Source of the DNA: Perkinsus olseni
Taxonomy: Eukaryota; Perkinsozoa; Perkinsida; Perkinsidae
Length of the DNA: 12,139 nucleotides
Direction: 5' to 3'
NCBI GenBank assembly: GCA_013115135.1
Contig: JABANP010000921.1
Location: forward strand, 1-12,139
Each line of letters opens with the position of its first letter. Positions within the stretch are counted from its first letter, which is position 1. The position numbers were made by a program, and so were the translations under genes. Under the pieces are notes generated by a model that saw only the letters and a program-made list of their open reading frames with translations, was not told where the DNA came from and did not search any database. Shown here in pieces: positions 1 through 9,004 of the stretch.

Positions 1-141
1 GGAAGATGGACCTTAACCGGATGATGGGATATGGAGGGTATACTCGGCTGATTCTTTGATGCTTTCGAGTAGGGAGTTGTGAGTAGTTTTCCGAGCTGGC
101 AAAGCAAGTTCAGCGGCAGGCCTCCAGGAGGGAGTTCGATC
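1..141 (+). CDS. Possible 3' end of a spliced gene (partial, unknown)
   Basis: The first bases read open from base 3 (KMDLNRMMGYGG). A GT-AG intron of 49 nt can be placed at 38-86, and the frame then continues as FPSWQSKFSGRPPGGSSI before TGA at 139-141. The intron size matches the other introns in this window, and the Gly/Ser/Pro-rich tail resembles the end of many RNA-binding or low-complexity proteins, but I recognise no family. An alternative open frame at 93-224 (starting ELAKQVQRQASRREF) overlaps it and cannot be excluded. The gene start lies outside the window. Confidence 0.25.
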
Positions 142-752
142 TGATGATCAACGAAAAGAACTTTGCCAAGGAAGGCAGAGCTTCCAGATGGCTTCCCTGT
201 TGTCTGATACCTTTTCTTACACAGTAACCCAGTCCACCTATAACCCATCATCAACTCCCGCCGATCCGCTACATCCGAGCTACTCTTGGAATTCGATCGT
301 CCTTCACCAGTTGGAGTGTCTGATTGCACCGGACTGCTACTGACGACTCAAGGTGGATAATGCCAGGCTATTGCCCCTTTCGAGGCTGCACACTACTCCG
401 AATGTTCTGAATGAGCTCGAGCCGAGTTCGATCCCGGGATGTCGCACTTTTCTGTCATTATCAAAACCACCTTGAATTCGGCGTGGCAACCAGAATCCCG
501 ATGGCTACCATATCGGCCGAGCGGTTATGGAGGACAATCAGAAGCCGGACGATTATTGCACAAGGCTGAGCTTTCACTCAGGGGAGCCGCAAACCGGCTG
601 AAGCGGGAGAGACATGGAAGAGAGAACTCTTCCAAGGAACTCTTTTTTCCGGAACTTGAGGGGTTATCTTGGAGATTCGAGTTCGGGACTATGGAGCCGC
701 TGATGTTAGTTTCGTGTAACTCTAAAAGCTGTAGTTGTTGAGTAGCCCCAGA
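142..752. other. Intergenic or 5' region with no convincing gene
   Basis: An open frame of about 100 codons lies at 439-741 on the plus strand, but its translation is Arg/Ser/Leu-rich with no recognisable motif. It could be an upstream exon or leader of the helicase, whose relatives normally have a longer N-terminal extension. I see no repeat or RNA gene. The last bases (CCCCAG at about 746-751) form a plausible splice acceptor two bases before the helicase ATG. Confidence 0.4.
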
Positions 753-3700
753 ATGGCCCGTGAACCTTCTTCATCATTGAAGAGCTTTTCCTCTGTACCA
801 CATAAAGTGGTTGTACATTGTGGTGCTGGTGATCATCGTGATGGTAAATCTAGTGGTGTATTCTGTGCCAAGCACTTCAACCAAATACATACATTAGACG
901 AGTCATTACAGTCTCAACTGAAACATCTTGGCTATGACGTCTGTACTAATGTAATAACAACAACAGGAGCAGGAGTATAGGGGTAGTACTCGGGATCTTT
1001 GCAGGTACAATCTAAGACGATACCCATAGCACTACAAGGCAAGGATTGTCTGATACGGTCAAGTACAGGTATGAAGAATGATACGCTCGTTCTTGCCTGC
1101 CCCTGTGCACCTGTTTTTTCACAAGGTTCTGGTAAAACATTATCCTTCGCTATACCCATAATAGATAGAATAAAGAAGCTAACACCTGAACCCGTGAGGA
1201 AGGATGGTGTATTATGTAATAATATTTATGGAGGTCACTGAGGGAAATAACCATCATCGTAGGTGTTATACTGTCACCTACTAAAGAGCTGGCGCTACAA
1301 ACCCTTAACGTTATGGAGAAGTTGACGCAAATGATGCCGAACATCGTCTGTGGTAATGATGTTGTTGGATGGACATAACAATTACAGAGGTTTACCGGCT
1401 TTATCGTAGGTTCGTTGACTGGTGGTGAGAACCCCAAGAGCGAGAAGTCGAGGATAAGGAAGGGTATTAACATACTCTGTGCGACACCTGGACGATTGAA
1501 GTGATAGCAGGAATGTTGTGGTGGTTGGGGGAATGCTCATGCCTATCTTAGCTATCATCTAGCTAATACCGCATCATTGAAAATTGACAAATGTATGGTA
1601 TTGGTTATGGACGAAGCTGACAGATTATTAGATATGGGGTTCGAGAAACAAGTGAAGGATATCTATGATAAATTGCACCAGAACGACAACGATAACATAC
1701 AGTGTATGTTGGTATCAGCCACATTATCTAACAAGGTGAAGGAGCTGGCTAAGTGGGCGTTGAAGGATGATGCGAGGTAATAGTGGTGGGAGGGTATCAT
1801 GGAGTAGTTGATAATAGATGGTATACAGGGTAAATATAGATTTTTATTATCAGTACTTTCGTTAATAATAACTAGACATACTGTTACAAAAATCCATGGA
1901 GATAGATGAACCGTATATAAGGGAATCATAATATGAATTTCATGGTTTATAGTAATTAGACGTGTAATGGAATGTGACGTATTACGACGTGTATGGTTAT
2001 AGAGTTGTACTGTCGTTGCCAGTTGGATCGATTGTGATAATGCGCCACCGAAGAAGTTAAAGCAGACGGCAGTGATCTACAAGGAAGAAAAGGATAGAAT
2101 ACCATTACTATTATCGCTGATACTGAAGGTGATAATGGACGGGGAGGGGAGATGGAAGGTCGTTAGTTTCGTTATCAGGCCGCCAATAAGCAGCTCACAC
2201 CTCGCAAGGGCGATGGTGATGATGACAGTGTACAGCGGATAATGGTATTCACGTCCAATTGCGCTACTGTGGATTATCTACACAATCTGTTAACGACGTT
2301 ACCGTGGCCGATGGGTGGGAAGAGGAGGGACGGGGGAAATAATAGTCAAGATTCTTCCGAACAGAACTGGCCCAAAAGTAATATAAATGGCGAGCAATGG
2401 GATGGGTAGGGGATTTGCTGTCAGGTCGACGTCAATTGAAGCGAGAGATGAATGCCCAGACTACCGCATCGGGGGCTCCGGCTGGAATCAGTGATGAAGC
2501 TATGAAGCAAATCGCAAGGGGAGGTATGCGTTGTGATATCGGTGACACGCTGTCTGATATGAGTTCACATTCTTAGTGTCTTCATCGAAATCGGAAGAGC
2601 ATGACGATAATGAGGATGAGGATGTTAAGTTGATGCTGGGCGTATTGGGCGACGGGATCTATAAACTACACGGAGACTTGCCCGCTGAGGACCGCAATGG
2701 TGCTATGTCCGACTTCACATCATCATCGTCTACTTCACAAGAGGAAGATGATAACACTGCCAAGAGCAGGACGAAGGTAGTGAGTCGAGTGATGGGTCGC
2801 GAGGCGTATCATGGTGATTATCAGCTGCTCATATGCACTGATGTGGCTGCCCGCGGGTTGGACATCAAAGACGTGGATCTGGTCATACAGTACGATCCAC
2901 CAACTACGTCTATAGAAGAGTACATACATCGTGTGGGGAGGACTGCGAGAATTGGTCGATCGGGAAATGCTGTTCTGATGTTACGTGAACACGAGAAAGA
3001 GTAAGGGCGATGGTAATAACGTTGCTAATGGTACCGTTTGTGTCTTCAGTTACGTTCAGAGAGTTGAGAGCTTCATGGCATCATCGTCTAAGGACGGTAA
3101 TGCTGTAGCAGGAGAGGGAACGACGAAGGCGATAGCTGTCGTTGAAAATACTTTGTCCATACTGGAAGAAATAGCGAAGTCGGCCCCAAGTGAATCACCA
3201 TTGTCATCGGCCGTGAAGGACAAGAATGAGGGTGATATTGCGAAGCCTGCTACACCGTATCAGCGGAAACAGGCGCGGAAGGCTGGTATCAGGGATCTCC
3301 GAGGGTACTAAAGTGAGGGCCGTCATGGCAACGATGAGCCGTCGCTGTGATAGATACATATCGGCGATGATAAATCGTCATATTGAAGGAGATGAATCGT
3401 TGAGCAATTCGGCGAGGAAGGCGTATTTCAGTTCACTGAGAGCGTATCGGACTTATCCCCAGCAGCTGAGGGACATCTTCGATTTCTCGAAAATCGATTT
3501 TAGATTGTTCTCGGCTGGTTTTGGACTTCGACAAGTAATAATGTCGTTGTAGGGCAATGGGTGTTTAATAAGCGGCGTTGGCAGATACCGAAGAGCTCGT
3601 ATGATGTATCACAGGCTAGTAAGTCAACACATGACGGTGTGAATGGCAAGAAGAGAAAATATGGAAAAGAGAACGACGGGTAATGATAGCGGCGATAGAA

Positions 3701-3824
3701 GTTGGTGTACGTATTGATGGACAGTATCTTCAGGTCATCGTCGTACGATAAGGGTGAAGTTCATAAGAAGTCACGTATGTACAACAACGTTCAACAGCTT
3801 ACTCTTGATGAGTTTGCTGCGTAG
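753..3824 (+). CDS. DBP7: DEAD-box ATP-dependent RNA helicase, DDX31/Dbp7 type (14 exons)
   Basis: Predicted nucleolar RNA helicase for 60S ribosome assembly, the known role of Dbp7/DDX31. Exons deduced: 753-950, 1005-1068, 1126-1215, 1263-1352, 1410-1500, 1552-1776, 2023-2128, 2167-2377, 2425-2523, 2577-3000, 3050-about 3285 (or 3256), 3314 (or 3318)-3534, 3585-3679, 3734-3824; all phases agree, giving about 735-746 residues. Motifs in the spliced protein: Q-motif glutamine near 68, motif I SSTGSGKT 85-92, PTKELALQ 123-130, TGGE 151-154, TPGRL 173-177, DEAD 198-201, SAT 233-235, motif IV around 313-320, TDVAARGLD 479-487, HRVGRTAR 509-516. The stretch [19 protein letters not shown] before TPGRL is typical of DDX31 rather than DDX10 or DDX55. 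A DUF4217-like tail ([14 protein letters not shown], then FGLRQIP) follows, and the protein ends LTLDEFAA. Odd points: a short N-terminus (about 60 residues before the Q-motif) and a long acidic Ser-rich insert at about 335-465 between motifs IV and V. Upstream exons may be missing. Confidence 0.93.
1777..2022 (+). other. Unusually long intron in the helicase gene
   Basis: This 246-nt AT-rich interval starts GTAATA and ends TTGCCAG. It is in phase 2 and joins ALKDDA to [15 protein letters not shown]. All other confident introns in the gene are 38-57 nt. It has stops in all plus frames and no visible helicase homology. It may be one long intron or two short ones around a small exon. Confidence 0.6.
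3257..3317 (+). other. Unresolved splice junction in the helicase C-terminal region
   Basis: The reading frame must change here, from the frame encoding DIAKPATP to the frame encoding [12 protein letters not shown]. Two GT-AG solutions keep the frame: a 61-nt intron 3257-3317 (GTATCA...GAG) or a 28-nt intron 3286-3313 (GTATCA...AAG). The first has a normal size but a weak acceptor; the second is extremely short. A simple frameshift is a third possibility. Confidence 0.5.
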
Positions 3825-4296
3825 TGATAGTGATGATAATACTTATTATTGTTACTAGTACTACTCTACCAGTTCATTATTCGACCATTATTACTTACTC
3901 TGGATGTTATCCACCATTCTGTTTCATCTTTTGGTTGTTAATGGTTAAGTTAGCCGTTATAATGACGACAAGGTCACCTCCGCGTCAATTCCGGATTTCC
4001 CAAACGAAATGATTCCAGCCATGATGATGGAACATCGCCAAGATTGTCGTATGCGATTTACTATGAGCGACAGCAATGAAGTTGAGAATTTCTATCGCAT
4101 TTGTCCAGCACGCGGGATCTGTCTCTGAAAGGCCTCCGTAGTGCAGAGTCTGTTGCTTTGAGCAGTTGGTCGTAAGTTATCTAAAGTAATTTTCGCTCGC
4201 CCTTTTTTTCGCGACGCGGTCACGTTCACTCCTTAGCCATTGACAGCAGCGAAAAGTTGTAAATTCGGAATTTCAACTCCTTAATTGAGGAACTGC
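3825..4296. other. Intergenic region
   Basis: AT-rich at first (3825-3960), directly after the helicase stop, which suits a 3' untranslated region. The rest has no open frame with recognisable content on either strand. A T-run followed by a purine-pyrimidine mix lies at about 4200-4215. No RNA gene or repeat seen. Confidence 0.5.
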
Positions 4297-4524
4297 ATGC
4301 TCGAGCTTCGCCGAACGATACTACTTCTCATCTCACTTGCGGTAGTTTACGCTGTAGGCCCTACAGGTTGGGTTAGGGAAAAGTGTGGAACGTGCACCAT
4401 TTTGTTAGCGGAGCGATACTTTGCGGCGTCACCTATTATCGCTGGCGCACTTTCATATGGTTTAAGTGGCATGAAGCTCGACGGAGGGCTAGTCGCTTCG
4501 AGTGGATTGAACTTTAGAAGGTAG
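4297..4524 (+). CDS. Small predicted secreted protein (75 aa; possible first exon)
   Basis: I do not recognise this protein. From ATG 4297 it begins with MLELRRTILLLISLAVVYA, a textbook signal peptide (short charged n-region, about 12 hydrophobic residues, small residues at the likely cleavage site). A short mature part follows with a CGTC motif near residues 28-31 and a Gly/Ala/Leu-rich stretch that could be a second hydrophobic segment. The frame stops at TAG 4524, but a donor (AAG|GTAGTG) at 4521 and an acceptor at 4556-4557 would bypass that stop. A further GT-AG pair (about 4615-4667) would carry the frame to TAG near 4800. If so, this is exon 1 of a secreted or membrane protein of about 160 residues. 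The signal peptide is clear; the gene model is not. Confidence 0.45.
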   Translation: MLELRRTILLLISLAVVYAVGPTGWVREKCGTCTILLAERYFAASPIIAGALSYGLSGMKLDGGLVASSGLNFRR

Positions 4525-4887
4525 TGACTTTCCGATGAAACAAGGAATGATTCCAAGTTTCACGTCTCTGGGTGGATACCAGAACCTATCGTCAATCCTC
4601 CCGTTGGTTATCACAGTAAGCCTTCGTGTGGGGAGGATGGCGGAATCCGATCAACGAATGGCAACAAGGTGATATTCCGGCCGCTTAGGAGAGGCCCTGA
4701 GACCCGTATCGCATCGAACCTTCCTTTGTTGTTGAGTTGTTCTTGGGTGTTGAGACGTTCCGAGCTAGCAATAACCATTCATATTACACTCGTTGCATAG
4801 AAGGTTATCGAAGTTCATTAAACTCTCTACTGGATCGTCGTCTTCGCCGTCAAGTTAGCTTGTGAATGCCTCTAGCTGAAGATAGGA

Positions 4888-4907
4888 TAGCGCTGGTTCT
4901 AGCGCTA
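4888..4907. repeat. Short hairpin TAGCGCT / AGCGCTA
   Basis: A perfect 7-bp stem with a 6-nt loop (GGTTCT), about 140 bases upstream of the transporter start. Function unknown; it may be chance. Confidence 0.4.
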
Positions 4908-5011
4908 CCCCTCAAAACACTGTTCGAGTGATTCAAAACCATGACTAGCGTTTCGAAGGGGTTGGCTATGCTGTCCTCGATGTGGGGTATTATCCACAGC
5001 ATCTGTCCATC

Positions 5012-5025
5012 ACATTTTTTTGCAG
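5012..5025 (+). promoter_or_regulatory. Candidate splice acceptor upstream of transporter start
   Basis: A T-rich tract ending TTTTTTTGCAG lies 24 bases before ATG 5050 of an intronless gene. In perkinsids and dinoflagellates nuclear mRNAs receive a trans-spliced leader at such sites. This is an inference: no leader gene is visible in the window. Confidence 0.35.
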
Positions 5026-5049
5026 TTTTTTCCCTTCGCTTTGCCGAGC

Positions 5050-6429
5050 ATGGCCGTCGCCGCTGTCGAGACCGAAGTCTGTAGTCCAGCTGGGAAAGTG
5101 AACGCAGACTCCGATCCACCTGTAGAGTCGAAGCCGTCTTCGGAATCCGCTTTTCGGCGTATCTTCCGGAGTGGCCATATTATTGCTCCTGATGGACGGT
5201 TTAGTGCCGTTTTTAATCTGGCAGCAGCTACCCTCGGTGCTGGTGCCTTGGCAGTACCCATTTCTATTCTAAACGCAGGCATCCTTGGCGGCCTCCTCCT
5301 GTTGTTTGCTATGGGAACACTATCTCTTTTATCGATAGCGATGATAACGCAAGCTTGTCATGCGACTGGCAAGCCTTCCTATGAAGAGCTACTGGAGCAT
5401 CTTTTCGGCAAACGCGTTGGTTACGTCTTCGACTTGGTCATGGTTCTCTTTTGCTTCGGCACTTGCGTTACCTACATGATCACTCTGTTTGACATCCTCT
5501 CCCCCGTGTTGATCCACATCATCGGTCCTGACCCTGACAACTGGTTCCTGGCTCTGTGGGTGCACCGTATACCATTCACGGCGATATTGGCGATTGTGGT
5601 CCTCTTGCCGTTGTCGTTGAGAGAGCATATAAGCGAGATCCGTTATGTTACTTTCTTGGGTGTACTCGGCGTATGTTTCCTATCTTTAACCTCAGTCTAT
5701 GTTTTAGGCCGCTACGGTGTGTCTGACGAGGTCCCGTCTAATATGGTGTCCCCAGTGAATGGTTGGACCAGCATGATGGCGGCTATCAATACGTATACAT
5801 TTGCTTACTGTAATCAGCCTAATGTTCCAGAGGTCTACATCCAGGTCCGTGACCCTACTCCTCGGCGTTTCCTCCCGGTCGTGGCATGGACGATTTTTAT
5901 TTGCTTTTCTGTCTATGCCACCATCGGTGTTATGTGCTTCTTCGCCTTTGGTATGAATCTAGAGTCCTCGGTCATCGTCAATATGGGTCAGTATATTTCA
6001 CAAGGGGATGTGATGGTCTGCATGGCTTTCGCTCTTATGTGCATCACAGTGGTGGGTGCCTTCCCCCTCGTGGTCTACCCTCAGAGGAGCTCGATCGTTC
6101 ATGCCATCTCGGCGGTCGTGCCACCAAAGACGTCCTTTAGAAGGCGTGTTTACGGCTGGATAGTGGTGTTACTTATCATCGGTCTATCCTACGCCGTGGC
6201 CATCGCATTACCCGATGTTAGTGTTATGTTGGGATTGGTTGGATCCCTGACCGGTTCAATTGTTACATTTTATTCGCCGGCCGCCTTCATATTGAAGATA
6301 TCCAAGAAGCCCCTCCTCACCTTTGACGTTGAGCATATCGTATGTTACGTATTGATAGCCGTTGGAACGTTCGCCTTCGTGCTGGGGACCTACGCCTCAG
6401 TTCAAGGTGTTATCGATTACTATAATTAG
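5050..6429 (+). CDS. Amino acid transporter, AAAP (SLC36/SLC38-like) family, intronless
   Basis: Predicted multi-pass membrane permease of 459 residues moving neutral amino acids, probably with H+ or Na+. ATG 5050 is the first ATG in this frame; further upstream the frame has only a TTG. A hydrophilic N-tail (1-50) precedes TM1, FNLAAATLGAGALAVP (55-70), the family's signature unwound-helix region. About eleven hydrophobic segments follow, near 53-73, 76-100, 122-148, 173-190, 199-221, 241-259, 275-301, 320-343, 368-388, 393-416 and 428-452. NTYTFAYCNQPNVPEVY (247-263) corresponds to the conserved family stretch around TM6, and AFPLVVYPQR (337-346) to the TM8 end. Length is normal for the family. 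The gene has no introns although both spliced neighbours are intron-rich, so it may be of retrotransposed or recently expanded origin. Substrate and membrane (plasma or vacuolar) cannot be told from sequence. Confidence 0.92.
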   Translation: MAVAAVETEVCSPAGKVNADSDPPVESKPSSESAFRRIFRSGHIIAPDGRFSAVFNLAAATLGAGALAVPISILNAGILGGLLLLFAMGTLSLLSIAMITQACHATGKPSYEELLEHLFGKRVGYVFDLVMVLFCFGTCVTYMITLFDILSPVLIHIIGPDPDNWFLALWVHRIPFTAILAIVVLLPLSLREHISEIRYVTFLGVLGVCFLSLTSVYVLGRYGVSDEVPSNMVSPVNGWTSMMAAINTYTFAYCNQPNVPEVYIQVRDPTPRRFLPVVAWTIFICFSVYATIGVMCFFAFGMNLESSVIVNMGQYISQGDVMVCMAFALMCITVVGAFPLVVYPQRSSIVHAISAVVPPKTSFRRRVYGWIVVLLIIGLSYAVAIALPDVSVMLGLVGSLTGSIVTFYSPAAFILKISKKPLLTFDVEHIVCYVLIAVGTFAFVLGTYASVQGVIDYYN

Positions 6430-7152
6430 GCCCTTGTCAGCCGTTAAGGCAATTCTCTGAGAGGTGGTGGTGGTTCTGTTCTACGCCGTTGTTGATTGCC
6501 TGATGACACCTTCAGGGCTATGCTCAAATAAGAATGTTTTTACCAGCAACAATATGGCTTCTCATACTACCACTGTTCTCCTCGTACCATTCATCGTCGT
6601 TGCAGCTCTAACACTATTCTTTCATTCTCCCGTTCTGGTGTGGGTTAGCGAGGAGACCCAGATTCGTTTGATGACTTTTCTACAGATTTTGCCTTCATTT
6701 CTGCACTCGATAGGACACCTGGTTAGATTTATCTTTTTGGGTGTACTCTGGTGTCGATTGACGATAAGAGTTAACTGACAAGAGAATCGTTTTATGCTTG
6801 TCATGGTGTTGATTTATCTAGTTGCCTTGGGTAAGGGCCAAGGATGATGGAAGGCCCCAATCGGGAGAAGCCTTCGAGATCCGATCGGACCCTTGACTAC
6901 TTCTGCGTCGACCCGCACGCAGAAGTCCCTATCTCGGTGTTTCTATCACCTTCGACTTTTCATCTGGCATGTTCGTCCGGCCCTCTTTACGAGACGAGAC
7001 ATGAAGTTCAACCTTGAAGCTTCGTCTCTTTTCTTCACGCAGTCTTTGTTCTTCTACTCCCTTCAGCTAGGAGCTCCTAAAATTTCTCTATATCGAGTTC
7101 CTGAGTCCTCACGCTTTCGATCAGGCTCGTCTCAATTGGCATTCCTAATAAC
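6430..7152. other. Intergenic region with a hydrophobic small ORF of doubtful status
   Basis: An ATG at 6554 opens 74 codons (to 6778) beginning MASHTTTVLLVPFIVVAALT, with a hydrophobic start and a second hydrophobic stretch near the end. It has no recognisable family and could be a small membrane peptide or noise in the 3' region of the transporter. 6780-7152 is pyrimidine-rich towards the sterol reductase start and fits a promoter and leader. An open frame at 6893-7156 there looks non-protein-like. Confidence 0.35.
6899..6926. repeat. 10-bp perfect hairpin upstream of ERG4
   Basis: ACTTCTGCGT pairs with ACGCAGAAGT around an 8-nt loop. It lies about 230 bases before the ERG4 start codon. 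It could be a regulatory hairpin in the leader or promoter, or a terminal structure of the preceding transcript. Confidence 0.5.
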
Positions 7153-9004
7153 ATGAACAACTCAGATAAATCACGAAGCTCCAAGGCCGCCATTGCTCAC
7201 AGCTGGTCTGATTTTGCTGGCTACCTCGGCCTGCTTGCTTTCTCCCATTCCATTGTAAGGTGAACTCTGTACAATCATCGGCATGGTTGTCTCTTTATAG
7301 GTTCTCTACTTGGCGACTTCCATTCGTCTGTATGGTGGACATGTGTTCAACCCCATGAGCCTGTGGTTGGATGGTGGATGGTCTGTGCTAGTCGACGACG
7401 TGAAGCAACACTTCGTCGAGGCATTCGTCTGGTAATAGGGACGGAGGACCATGCTCGATCTTGCAGCGTGTTGGTGTTTGTCGTCTCAAAGGAAAGTTTT
7501 TTGACCTATACTCCGTACGATTGATCACCGTGCTGTGTCGTAGGTACGCTAGCTTCATCGCATATGAAATGCTGCTTGCCCTGATACTATCGGGAGTCGT
7601 CGTCAAGGGCCTCGCTCTTGCTAATGGAGAACACCTAGTGTATAACTGTAACGCACTAGCTGCATGGTAAGAGCCGTTCAGAGGAGGCTTCCTCCGATTA
7701 GCAAGCTTTCAGGTATGTTACGCTCATTACTGTAGCTGTTTTACAACTTTCCGGCATCTGGTCCATCAGCCGGCTGACCGACTACTATTACTCTCTGGTT
7801 CTCGTCACGATGCTAGCTGCTGACCTCACAGCCGTTTACATGTGGTTGACGGGGTAAGCGTGTTTGATGAGTTGGTATCGGAGCTCCCGTCATCAGTTGG
7901 CTTGCGGGTAAATCCACTGGGCAGGGCCAACTGGCCGACTTCGTCATGGGTACATGGTTGAATCCGAGGCTCTTCGGTGGTAGACTAGATCTCAAGATGT
8001 TCTTCGAGGTACTTGAACTCGCTTTTACTCATCAGCACAGGGTCATCATGCCAGGTGCGTGTATCGTGGATTCTCCTATTCTTGCTCACTCTGTCGTGCG
8101 CTGTGAAGAACGGCCTGACGGGTGGCATGTTTGTTATACTCACTGCGCACTTCCTCTACGCTAATTCATGTAAGTTGCCTTCAGTCTTGCTAGTGGCCGT
8201 GAACTTGCTAACATTCTCAGGCGTCAAAGGTGAGGAGTGCATCCCAACGACGTGGGACATTTTCAAGGAAAAGTAAGCAGAGGCTTCCGCCTTCCAAACC
8301 GGATGCGGCGGTCCTTCAGATGGGGTTGGATGCTCATATACTGGAATCTCTGTGGGGTCCCTTTCGTGTACTGCTTTTCGAGCTGGTTCATTTTGAAGAA
8401 CCCACAGTACACGCTGCAGCCTTGGCAGACGGGCGCCCTTCTAGGCGTCCTCTTCTGTGCGTAAGTGATGCCATTCCGAGCAATCTCGACAGGCACCCTT
8501 CCATGCTCAGCTATTATGTCTTTGACACGGCCAATGCACAGAAGAGTCACTTCCGTAACCCTAACTTGCCGGCTAGAAAGGGAGCCTTCCCACAGTTCAA
8601 GTACGGCCGATTAGATCACCCAAAGGTTCTTAAAACTCAATGTGGCACAGATCTCCTCATTGATGGATGGTGAGTGCTGAAGGAACGTCTTCTACTGCTA
8701 TGACGTTCTGCCAGGTACAAGTACGCGCGGAAGATTCATTACGCAGCCGACTGGACCATGGCCGGAGTTTGGGCTCTCTCTTGTGGAACGGTATCTTGCC
8801 TACTGCCTTTCGTGCATCGGATGTTCTTCACTTGTATGATCATTCAAAGATACTTTAGAGATAACGCCCGCTGTCAGCAGTAAGCATTGCTTTCTTGCTC
8901 ACGTATGATCGGAGGCACCTTCTTCTCTCTTCAGAAAGTACGGCAAGGATTGGGACCGCTACTGCCAGATCGTTCCCTACATCTTCATTCCCGGGCTCAT
9001 CTGA
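7153..9004 (+). CDS. ERG4: Delta(24(28))-sterol reductase, ERG4 type (11 exons)
   Basis: Predicted ER-membrane enzyme that reduces the C-24(28) double bond of ergosterol-type precursors with NADPH, the last step of ergosterol synthesis in fungi. Exons deduced: 7153-7254, 7301-7431, 7544-7666, 7713-7853, 7897-8008, 8055-8169, 8221-8272, 8320-8460, 8511-8669, 8715-8879, 8935-9004; all phases agree and give 436 residues (yeast Erg4 is about 470). Family landmarks: WSDFAGYLGLLAF at the N-terminus, LVYNCNALAAWYV, DFVMGTWLNPR, LDLKMFFEVRVSW, AHFLYANSCVKGEE, KWGWMLIYWNLCGVPFVYC, YYVFDTANAQKSHFR, LLIDGWYKYARKIHYAADW and the C-terminal KYGKDWDRYC..VPYIFIPGLI. DTANAQK and ARKIHYAADW point to ERG4 rather than ERG24 or DHCR7. 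Many membrane segments are present. Introns are 43-55 nt except 7432-7543 (112 nt). The ATG is followed by a short Ser/Lys-rich leader and directly by the first conserved block, so the start is likely right. Confidence 0.95.
7432..7543 (+). other. ERG4 intron 2, or two introns around a small exon
   Basis: Removing all 112 nt (GTAATA...CGTAG) joins AFV to WYASFIAYEM in frame. Alternatively 7432-7466 (ending CTTGCAG) and a second intron of about 29 nt starting GTACGA can be removed, adding about 16 residues (CVLVFVVSKESFLTYTP). Both keep frame; the region is poorly conserved in the family, so it does not decide. Confidence 0.55.

Larger units (their letters stand above)
4525..5049. other. Region between small secreted ORF and transporter
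   Basis: 4558-4800 is open in more than one plus frame and may hold additional exons of the upstream small secreted ORF. One frame reads FHVSGWIPEPIVNPPVGY and onward without stops to 4800, but it does not join the upstream exon in phase with the best donor. 4800-5049 is the presumed leader and promoter of the transporter and contains one short hairpin. No other gene seen. Confidence 0.35.

Noticed and set aside
439..741. 100-codon plus-strand open frame before the helicase
   Set aside because: No motif, signal peptide or family resemblance; composition looks like translated non-coding sequence. Kept only as a possible upstream exon.
4850..5282. Three overlapping minus-strand open frames
   Set aside because: Antisense shadows of the transporter N-terminus and its leader; Arg/Ser-rich translations with no motif.
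5886..6140. 84-codon plus-strand frame inside the transporter
   Set aside because: Out-of-frame shadow of a strongly supported membrane protein.
8230..8673. 147-codon plus-strand open frame
   Set aside because: It runs through ERG4 introns and exons in the wrong frame; the conserved ERG4 residues are all in the spliced frame.
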